Assembly: GCA_964604875.1 (NCBI GenBank)
Contig: CAZSAC010000047.1
Location: 1 to 11,540 of the forward strand
Reading direction: 5' to 3'
Length of the DNA stretch: 11,540 nt
From: JAVVSR01 sp964604875
GTDB taxonomy: Bacteria; Bacillota; Clostridia; Christensenellales; CAG-917
The position numbers were made by a program, and so were the translations under genes. The notes under the pieces were generated by a model, which had not been told where the DNA came from, did no database searches, and saw only the letters and a program-made list of their open reading frames with translations. This document shows, in pieces, positions 7,265-11,540 of the stretch. Every line of letters begins with the position of its first letter. Position 1 is the first letter of the stretch.

Positions 7265-7364
7265 NNNNNNNNNNNNNNNNNNNNNNNNNNNNNNNNNNNN
7301 NNNNNNNNNNNNNNNNNNNNNNNNNNNNNNNNNNNNNNNNNNNNNNNNNNNNNNNNNNNNNNNN
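7265..7364. other. Assembly gap (100 N) inside the repeat array
   Basis: Exactly 100 N, the usual placeholder for a gap of unknown length. If the 168-bp unit continues, the gap would hold 58 bp plus any whole number of units, because the flanking parts fit the same repeat. Other sequence, including a gene, could also be hidden here. Confidence 0.95.
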
Positions 7365-7430
7365 CAGCTGCACGCTCGGCAGAAAGACCGTCTTGGGGCT
7401 TGCCCGTCCCTCGCTGTTGGCAACTCCCTG
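7365..7430 (+). repeat. Left half of the last 168-bp unit
   Basis: Matches 7155-7220 with one mismatch (G for T at 7420), then departs: the expected CACCTCCACCA is replaced by TACCTTTTTA. The missing right half reappears at 8684, so this unit looks split by an insertion. Confidence 0.85.
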
Positions 7431-7450
7431 TACCTTTTTATATCGGAAAT

Positions 7451-7480
7451 GCTACTAACAGCAGTGTGTAGCGTTTTTAT
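7451..7480 (+). terminator. Possible weak terminator
   Basis: GCTAC (7451-7455) pairs with GTAGC (7468-7472), and ACA with TGT inside, around GCAG, with a two-base bulge; GTTTTTATTATTTT follows. It may stop transcription coming from the array. Confidence 0.35.
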
Positions 7481-7633
7481 TATTTTGCTAAAGGAGTTCG
7501 GACTACACTTTATTTAATAAAATTTAAATAAAATTTTAAAGCCCTAAAATGGAGATATGCCCCCGACAGGTCTTGACGGGATTTGGGCGTGGTAGGATTT
7601 TGTCATATCAAACCTTTGGATAAACCCAACTGA

Positions 7634-8551
7634 TTAAAACCTAACAGGACAATTAGATTTTCTTATATTGTTTATATCATTTTTTATATCAAAATCATAT
7701 CCATTTTGCTTCATTACTGAAATCAAAGATTGTTTGGCAAGGGCAAAGTCAGTCATAGGTGCCACAGTAATATTATAAAAATTATTCTTAAAAAAAGGCA
7801 CTTCCACATACGGAATATAAACTCCTTTGGTGTTCATGCGATATTTAACATCATACATCGGTTTCTTTTTAGATACTTTAAGTACAATCCGTATTTCGTG
7901 CTCACTTTCGAAACATGGGTTTTTGAATATATACCGGAAATCTTGCAAAAAACTAATTAATGTAACAAGAGAAGATTCATTTTTTATATTTTTTTCTAGC
8001 CATAATAACAAACTTTGAATAAGGTTAAAATGCTCTAGTTCATTCGCCAAAACTCGAAAGCAATGAATTGTATCATTTATAGTATAGTTTACTTCCGTAA
8101 ATGGATTTTCACAAAAACCAATATTATATCCGCTGTAAGTTTCATTTTTAACATAATAACGCCATAAATTTAAATTGTCTTGATCACTGGAAAAACAGCA
8201 AACAAAAACATCATACTCACCTTCTTCAATTATTATTGAATTAGCCCTCCCATAAGTAACATGATAACCTTCGTTAGGAAGATCCTCTATTTTCATTACT
8301 TTTTTAAAGGTTACCTCAGATATTTGATTTGTTGCATGCATACTTTGCGCGCAGTTATGAAGACAATCTATTATATAATTACCTTCCGAAAAATCGTTTA
8401 AATAATCAACATTAGTAAACCACATGCCACCACTTTTTATTATACCGTCCAAACCTTGTGGAGAAGTATAATGATAAATAGGATACAGCTTAGTTTCATC
8501 AAAATTAACAACTTTATTATATAAATCAAAAAAAGTATTATTGTCACTCAT
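7634..8551 (-). CDS. DUF2971 family protein, accessory gene of the insertion
   Basis: A 305-residue soluble protein with no signal peptide or membrane helix. Its blocks match the DUF2971 family as I know it: YHYTS (26-30) with L..I..GG after it, WFTNVDYLND..E (44-56), CFSSDQDNLNLWRYY (119-133) and FESEHEIRIV (214-223). The molecular function of the family is not established. Members often occur in accessory and defence-rich regions. The pattern of an early H-Y-[ST], a middle aromatic strand and a late E.E.R resembles ADP-ribosyltransferase folds, but that is inference. The start is supported by GAGGTG about six bases upstream. Base use is strikingly AT-rich (15 G+C in bases 7681-7740) compared with rnr (33 G+C in 2701-2760), a sign of transfer. 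No clear terminator follows. Confidence 0.8.
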   Translation of the reverse strand: MSDNNTFFDLYNKVVNFDETKLYPIYHYTSPQGLDGIIKSGGMWFTNVDYLNDFSEGNYIIDCLHNCAQSMHATNQISEVTFKKVMKIEDLPNEGYHVTYGRANSIIIEEGEYDVFVCCFSSDQDNLNLWRYYVKNETYSGYNIGFCENPFTEVNYTINDTIHCFRVLANELEHFNLIQSLLLWLEKNIKNESSLVTLISFLQDFRYIFKNPCFESEHEIRIVLKVSKKKPMYDVKYRMNTKGVYIPYVEVPFFKNNFYNITVAPMTDFALAKQSLISVMKQNGYDFDIKNDINNIRKSNCPVRF

Positions 8552-8579
8552 GATTACACCTCAAATTAATACTCCAACT

Positions 8580-8609
8580 TGACATATTTAAATTTCTTAG
8601 AAATGTCAT
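8580..8609 (-). promoter_or_regulatory. Possible promoter of the DUF2971 gene, within an inverted repeat
   Basis: On the minus strand ATGACA (8604-8609), 17 bp, then TATGTC (8581-8586). TGACAT (8580-8585) and ATGTCA (8603-8608) form an inverted repeat that overlaps both hexamers, and ATTTCT-T-AGAAAT (8592-8604) is nested inside. A self-regulating operator is possible. Confidence 0.4.
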
Positions 8610-8683
8610 TGAAAACACTCTCTTGAAACATTGTATCACATTGGAAAAGATATTTCAAGGCTGTCACATATCGATTTATGTTG

Positions 8684-8722
8684 GCACCTCCACCAAAAAT
8701 GCACGCAAACGGCGTGCATTTT
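8684..8722 (+). repeat. Distal copy of tmRNA 3' end plus terminator (right junction)
   Basis: Identical over 39 bp to 7052-7090: the last 12 nt of tmRNA including CCA, and the whole terminator stem. After 8722 it differs from the other copies (TTTATG in place of GCTTTG), so this is probably the original chromosomal flank of ssrA. Confidence 0.9.
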
Positions 8723-8725
8723 TTT
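8695..8725. terminator. Bidirectional terminator at the right junction
   Basis: The same stem as after ssrA, lengthened by an A-T pair, followed on the plus strand by a run of T and on the minus strand by TTTTTGG. It can end transcripts from the array and those coming from the holin-like gene. Confidence 0.7.
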
Positions 8726-8758
8726 ATGATAAAGGGGGGTATAATTTTAGTGATTGCC

Positions 8759-8779
8759 CAATAAGGGTTACACTTATTG
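8759..8779. repeat. Short inverted repeat past the holin-like gene
   Basis: CAATAAG (8759-8765) and CTTATTG (8773-8779) form a perfect 7-bp stem with a 7-base loop. No T run follows on either strand, so it is not a clear terminator. Its role is unknown. Confidence 0.4.
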
Positions 8780-8790
8780 ATTAAGACTGG

Positions 8791-9144
8791 TTATTTGGTT
8801 TTTTTAGTTGAATCGCTGTCATTTTTGTTAGAACTGTCCTTGTTGTCGGGTTTAGATACGGCACTTTTTGCGAGGTCGATATAAGAGGAAATTTGTTTAA
8901 AGGTTTGATGTGTGCCTGTTGCGCTGAGTCCGCTTGCCATTCCGATTAGAAATGCGCTGAAATAATTTGTCACGGGAATGATTGAGGGGGAGAAGATCAT
9001 TGCAAGGATTCCCAACGCGCCGCCTAATAATCCGGATATTAACGGAGCAAAGCTTTTAAACTTTTCGGAGTTAAAAGGGATTTTCAATAACTCAATAATG
9101 CCATAAACGATGGTTGCGATTACGGGTACGCAAAACATTTCCAT
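8791..9144 (-). CDS. Small holin-like membrane protein
   Basis: A 117-residue protein with likely membrane segments at about 3-21, 32-52 and 60-75, then a hydrophilic tail (about 92-117) rich in S, N, D and K. The middle contains PLISGLLGGALGIL, and the third segment ends in GMASGLSATGTHQTFKQI. This G.SGL.ATG.HQ pattern resembles phage holins of the Hol44 type, which make pores in the cytoplasmic membrane for phage lysis or protein release. No endolysin or other phage gene is nearby, so it may be a prophage remnant or a domesticated gene. The start is well supported by AAGGGGGAA (9151-9159) six bases upstream. Its transcript would end at the bidirectional terminator at 8695-8725. Confidence 0.65.
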   Translation of the reverse strand: MEMFCVPVIATIVYGIIELLKIPFNSEKFKSFAPLISGLLGGALGILAMIFSPSIIPVTNYFSAFLIGMASGLSATGTHQTFKQISSYIDLAKSAVSKPDNKDSSNKNDSDSTKKTK

Positions 9145-9232
9145 AAAAAATTCCCCCTTGGCTTATAATATGTATATGGAATATGTTTTAATTTAAAATA
9201 TGAAAATTTCTATAAAAGCGGAACAAAGATTG

Positions 9233-9267
9233 AAAAAAAAGCGGTATGCGCTGTTGCATACCGCTTT
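9233..9267 (-). terminator. Terminator of the alcohol dehydrogenase gene
   Basis: AAAGCGGTATGC and GCATACCGCTTT form a 12-bp perfect stem (loop of six). On the minus strand it is followed by eight T (9240-9233), a textbook intrinsic terminator a few bases past the stop codon. It separates this gene from the holin-like gene. Confidence 0.9.
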
Positions 9268-9278
9268 GATAAATGCAA

Positions 9279-10469
9279 TTAGAAATTCACTTCAGTGTCA
9301 TAGTAGCAACACTTTAAAAGTTCTTCCATTTGTAGGACGGATATTGGTCGGGGGTTAGAGCCGGTGCAAGCGTCGCCAACGGCGAGTTCGGCAACCTTAG
9401 ACAGCTTTTCTATAAATTCCTGTTCATCAATGATTCCGCCTTCATAGTCTTGTAGCTTTGTTGGAATACCTAAATTTGCATTTAACTGACGGATTTTTGA
9501 AATTAAAGCATTTGTTAGGTCAGTATCGTCGTTTCCTTGTAACCCGAGGGTTCTTGCTATATCGGCATAGCGTGAAAGCGCAGTAGGTTCTTTTGCGTTA
9601 AATTTTATAACCTTAGGAAGATAAACTGCGTTTGCGCAGCCGTGAACAACGTGACCTCCGCTGAAGGCTGCTCCCGTCTTATGCGCCATACTGTGGACGA
9701 TGCCTAATAGGGCGTTTGAAAACGCCATACCCGCCAAGCATTGCGCATTATGCATTTTTGCGCGCGCTTCCATATCGCCGTTGTAGCTTTTTTCAATATA
9801 TTCGCCTACCATCTTGATTGCGTGCAAGGCGAGAGGGTCTGTATAGTCGCTGTGCAAGGTTGAAACATACGCCTCTATTGCGTGAGTCATTGCGTCCATA
9901 CCCGTGTGAGCGGTAAGCTTTGGAGGCATAGTTTCGGCAAGCTCGGGGTCGACTATTGCCACGTCGGGCGTGATATTAAAATCTGCCAAGGGATACTTAA
10001 TGCCTTTTTCGTAGTCGGTTATAACCGAGAAAGCGGTGACTTCCGTCGCAGTACCCGAAGTAGACGGGATAGCGCAAAATTTTGCTTTTGTCCTTAGGGT
10101 TGGAAAGTTGAAAGGAATACATAAGTCCTCAAAGCTAGTGTCGGGATATTCATAAAAAGCCCACATCGCCTTCGCCGCGTCTATCGGAGAGCCTCCGCCA
10201 ATGCTGACAATCCAATCGGGCTGAAACTCCTGCATAGCTTTTGCGCCACGCATAACGGTTTCAACGGAAGGGTCGGGCTCCACGCCTTCAAATATACGAA
10301 CCTCTATACCCGCTTCGCCAAGGTATTGCTCTACTTTATCCAAAAATCCAAAACGTTTCATACTGCCGCCGCCAACGACAATTATTGCTTTTTTACCTTT
10401 GATAGTCTTAAGGGCTTCCAAAGCGCCTTTTCCGTGATATAAATCTCTGGGAAGTGTAAATCTAAACAT
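9279..10469 (-). CDS. Iron-containing alcohol dehydrogenase (group III)
   Basis: A 396-residue protein of full family length. The Fe(II) ligands fall at D192, H196, H259 and H273 (HTGMDAMTHAIEAY and GIVHSMAHKTGAAFSGGH), with the same 4-63-14 spacing as in FucO. The nucleotide-binding loop is GGGSPIDAAK (91-100), and VGGGSMKRFG (32-41) resembles butanol dehydrogenase/YqhD types. It would reduce aldehydes to alcohols with NAD(P)H in fermentation; coenzyme and substrate cannot be fixed. It resembles the dehydrogenase domain of AdhE but stands alone, without the aldehyde dehydrogenase half. The start is supported by AAGGAG (10479-10484) nine bases ahead. It is a single-gene unit, divergent from the sugar symporter. 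Confidence 0.93.
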   Translation of the reverse strand: MFRFTLPRDLYHGKGALEALKTIKGKKAIIVVGGGSMKRFGFLDKVEQYLGEAGIEVRIFEGVEPDPSVETVMRGAKAMQEFQPDWIVSIGGGSPIDAAKAMWAFYEYPDTSFEDLCIPFNFPTLRTKAKFCAIPSTSGTATEVTAFSVITDYEKGIKYPLADFNITPDVAIVDPELAETMPPKLTAHTGMDAMTHAIEAYVSTLHSDYTDPLALHAIKMVGEYIEKSYNGDMEARAKMHNAQCLAGMAFSNALLGIVHSMAHKTGAAFSGGHVVHGCANAVYLPKVIKFNAKEPTALSRYADIARTLGLQGNDDTDLTNALISKIRQLNANLGIPTKLQDYEGGIIDEQEFIEKLSKVAELAVGDACTGSNPRPISVLQMEELLKCCYYDTEVNF

Positions 10470-10534
10470 AATTAATACTCCTTACAATATTTGAAACTAG
10501 TGTGAACTTATCCAATAAAAATATGTAAAACCAA

Positions 10535-10567
10535 ATCTATAGTATAGATAAATATAATCTTAAACAA
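10535..10567 (-). promoter_or_regulatory. Possible promoter of the alcohol dehydrogenase with overlapping palindrome
   Basis: On the minus strand TTGTTT (10562-10567), 17 bp, TACTAT (10539-10544). ATCTATA-G-TATAGAT (10535-10549) is a perfect 7+1+7 inverted repeat lying on the -10, where a repressor would block the promoter. No Rex-type box (TTGTGAA...TTCACAA) is seen. The hexamers are only moderate matches. Confidence 0.4.
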
Positions 10568-10593
10568 AAAATGAAATAATTTGGTAAAGCAAA

Positions 10594-10608
10594 AATGCTT
10601 TTAGCATT
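10594..10608. repeat. Inverted repeat at the symporter -35
   Basis: AATGCT-TTT-AGCATT, a perfect 6-bp stem whose right arm overlaps the first two bases of the -35 TTGACT. It could be a regulator site in the divergent promoter region, or chance. Confidence 0.3.
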
Positions 10609-10635
10609 GACTTTGAGTGTATGATATGATAGTCT
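10607..10635 (+). promoter_or_regulatory. Promoter of the symporter gene (extended -10)
   Basis: TTGACT (10607-10612), 17-bp spacer, TAGTCT (10630-10635) with a TG at 10627-10628. The -10 itself is weak but the extension and near-perfect -35 compensate. The start would be near 10642. Confidence 0.55.
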
Positions 10636-10637
10636 AA

Positions 10638-10671
10638 TTTTGGTACTATATAAAAAGTTTTGGTACCAAAA
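10638..10671. promoter_or_regulatory. Operator-like palindrome and half site before the symporter
   Basis: TTTTGGTACCAAAA (10658-10671) is a perfect 14-bp palindrome. Its left half, TTTTGGTAC, also occurs at 10638-10646, exactly 20 bp (two helical turns) upstream. Both lie at or just past the predicted start and before the ribosome site, the place for a repressor such as a LacI- or GntR-type sugar regulator. The regulator gene is not in the window. Confidence 0.6.
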
Positions 10672-10684
10672 GAGAGGACGTATC

Positions 10685-11540
10685 GTGAAACAGCTTATTT
10701 CTAAATTGCCAAAGTGGAACACGCCTTCCGAAGGCAAATTTCTTACGCTAAAAGAATGGCTTATTTATTGCGTTGGCGGTTGTGGCGCTATGGGCGCGAC
10801 GGTTTTTATTACATACTACACGCTTGCGTGGGGCAACTACATTGCTGCGGCGTTGAATATGGATGTGGATCATATTTTACGAATAAGCTATATTACTTCC
10901 TTTTGTACAATACTGACTTCTCCACTTATAAGCTACATTATGGATAACACTAATACGAAGTTTGGAAAGTTTAAACCGTATTTGATTATTTTACCTATAC
11001 CGATTTTGGTTTGTTTTATTGCCTTAGGGCAGATTGCGTATATCAGCAACTATACGGTAATGATTGTGATATATACAATAGTTTTTAATATTGCGTACTT
11101 TTTAAATAGAATGTATACGTTTTCATTTAACAGCTTAGTGCAGGTTATTTCGCCAAGTCCCGATGAGAGGACGCAGGTTATGTCCATAGGGACATTCTTT
11201 ACCTCGCTTGGACCTACAATCGTGCAAATGGCGTACCCGGTTATTGTAAACTATTTGTATTCAGAGGGTAAGGTTTCGGGCGTTAATACGCTTATGGCGA
11301 CAAAGGTTGTTGCCCCGATTATGCTTGCCGCATTTTTTGCGTTGGGACTCGTTTGCGCCTTTGGAATTCAGGAAAGAATGGTGGTTCCCAAAAAGTTTAA
11401 GCAGAAGCAAAAGTTTTATGAAGGGGTTAAAAAAAGTTTACAAAACAAATATTTTTGGATATTAAACAGCAGCTCCGTACTGGGCGTATTTAAAATTGTA
11501 GGCACGTCTTTCTCTCTCTGGCTTGTTTTATATATGATTT
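10685..11540 (+). CDS. GPH-family sugar:cation symporter (MFS_2), 3' end cut by window edge
   Basis: Open from GTG 10685 to the window end (285 complete codons). GAGAGG lies seven bases ahead of the GTG. The protein is strongly hydrophobic with about seven or eight membrane segments visible of the usual twelve, followed by the long charged central loop (about 235-255) typical of these carriers. SYIMDNTNTKFGKFKPYL (83-100) matches the D.T.T..GK.RPY loop of the glycoside-pentoside-hexuronide family (MelB, UidB, XynB types). SPSPDERTQ (about 158-166) is the second conserved loop. It would import a sugar, glycoside or uronide with Na+ or H+; the substrate is not fixed. Probably the first gene of a sugar-use operon continuing to the right. 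Confidence 0.88.
   Translation, partial: MKQLISKLPKWNTPSEGKFLTLKEWLIYCVGGCGAMGATVFITYYTLAWGNYIAAALNMDVDHILRISYITSFCTILTSPLISYIMDNTNTKFGKFKPYLIILPIPILVCFIALGQIAYISNYTVMIVIYTIVFNIAYFLNRMYTFSFNSLVQVISPSPDERTQVMSIGTFFTSLGPTIVQMAYPVIVNYLYSEGKVSGVNTLMATKVVAPIMLAAFFALGLVCAFGIQERMVVPKKFKQKQKFYEGVKKSLQNKYFWILNSSSVLGVFKIVGTSFSLWLVLYMI

Larger units (their letters stand above)
7431..8683. mobile_element. Putative inserted segment at the tmRNA 3' end repeat, carrying one gene
   Basis: About 1.25 kb of mostly AT-rich DNA lying between the left half (to 7430) and right half (from 8684) of one repeat unit. The two junctions share TGTTGGCAACTCC (7415-7427) and TGTTGGCACCTCC (8679-8691), 12 of 13 identical, like left and right attachment junctions. 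The only gene is the DUF2971 protein. Bases 7431-7633 hold no gene: a possible hairpin at 7451-7480, an A/T run, then a GC-richer patch at about 7550-7600. No integrase, transposase or terminal inverted repeats are seen, so the mobilising enzyme would have to act in trans or be lost. Confidence 0.5.

Noticed and set aside
7042..7430. CRISPR array
   Set aside because: The unit is 168 bp and continuous, without short repeats separated by unique spacers, and no cas gene is present.
7027..7517. Several open frames on both strands through the repeat array
   Set aside because: They run through the N gap and copies of tmRNA and terminator, have no ribosome sites, and are byproducts of a GC-rich repeat with few stops.
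7431..8683. Insertion sequence
   Set aside because: No transposase, terminal inverted repeats or short target duplication could be seen.
7042..8722. Integron with attC sites
   Set aside because: The only RYYYAAC match is the tmRNA T loop itself, no paired GTTRRRY was found at matching spacing, and no integrase is in view.
10470..10684. Rex redox operator or catabolite (cre) site between the dehydrogenase and symporter genes
   Set aside because: No TTGTGAA/TTCACAA pair and no acceptable cre consensus was found by eye.

Overview
The window looks like a low-GC, Gram-positive, anaerobic chromosome, most likely a Clostridia-type Firmicute and possibly from a metagenome assembly. The grounds are the gene order secG - rnr - smpB - ssrA, strong AAGGAG-type ribosome binding sites, an iron-dependent alcohol dehydrogenase of the clostridial kind, and a run of exactly 100 N, which is a conventional scaffold gap. 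Genus cannot be told from the sequence.

Layout. Positions 1-1167 (minus) hold an almost complete ArsB/NhaD/citrate-type membrane transporter that runs off the left edge, with a clear promoter at 1197-1225. Positions 1413-7063 (plus) hold the protein-export and ribosome-rescue block: secG, a terminator hairpin, rnr (RNase R), smpB, then metY and metA, then the tmRNA gene ssrA with its own promoter. SmpB and tmRNA rescue stalled ribosomes and RNase R degrades the defective message, so the three parts of trans-translation lie together. The methionine pair sits between smpB and ssrA. MetA has the glutamate that marks acetyl-CoA use, so it should make O-acetylhomoserine, which MetY converts to homocysteine.

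Positions 7042-8722 are an accessory region at the 3' end of ssrA. A 168-bp unit carrying the last 22 nt of tmRNA plus its terminator is repeated in tandem, and the assembly breaks inside this array. The last visible unit is split by about 1.25 kb of AT-rich DNA carrying one DUF2971 gene (minus). The second half of the split unit reappears at 8684-8722. This is the signature of site-specific insertion into a tmRNA 3' end, but no integrase is visible.

Positions 8791-9144 (minus) encode a small holin-like membrane protein. Positions 9279-10469 (minus) encode an iron-containing alcohol dehydrogenase with a strong terminator. From 10685 to the right edge (plus) runs a GPH-family sugar:cation symporter, divergent from the dehydrogenase. 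Its promoter is followed by a palindromic operator-like site and a half site 20 bp upstream.
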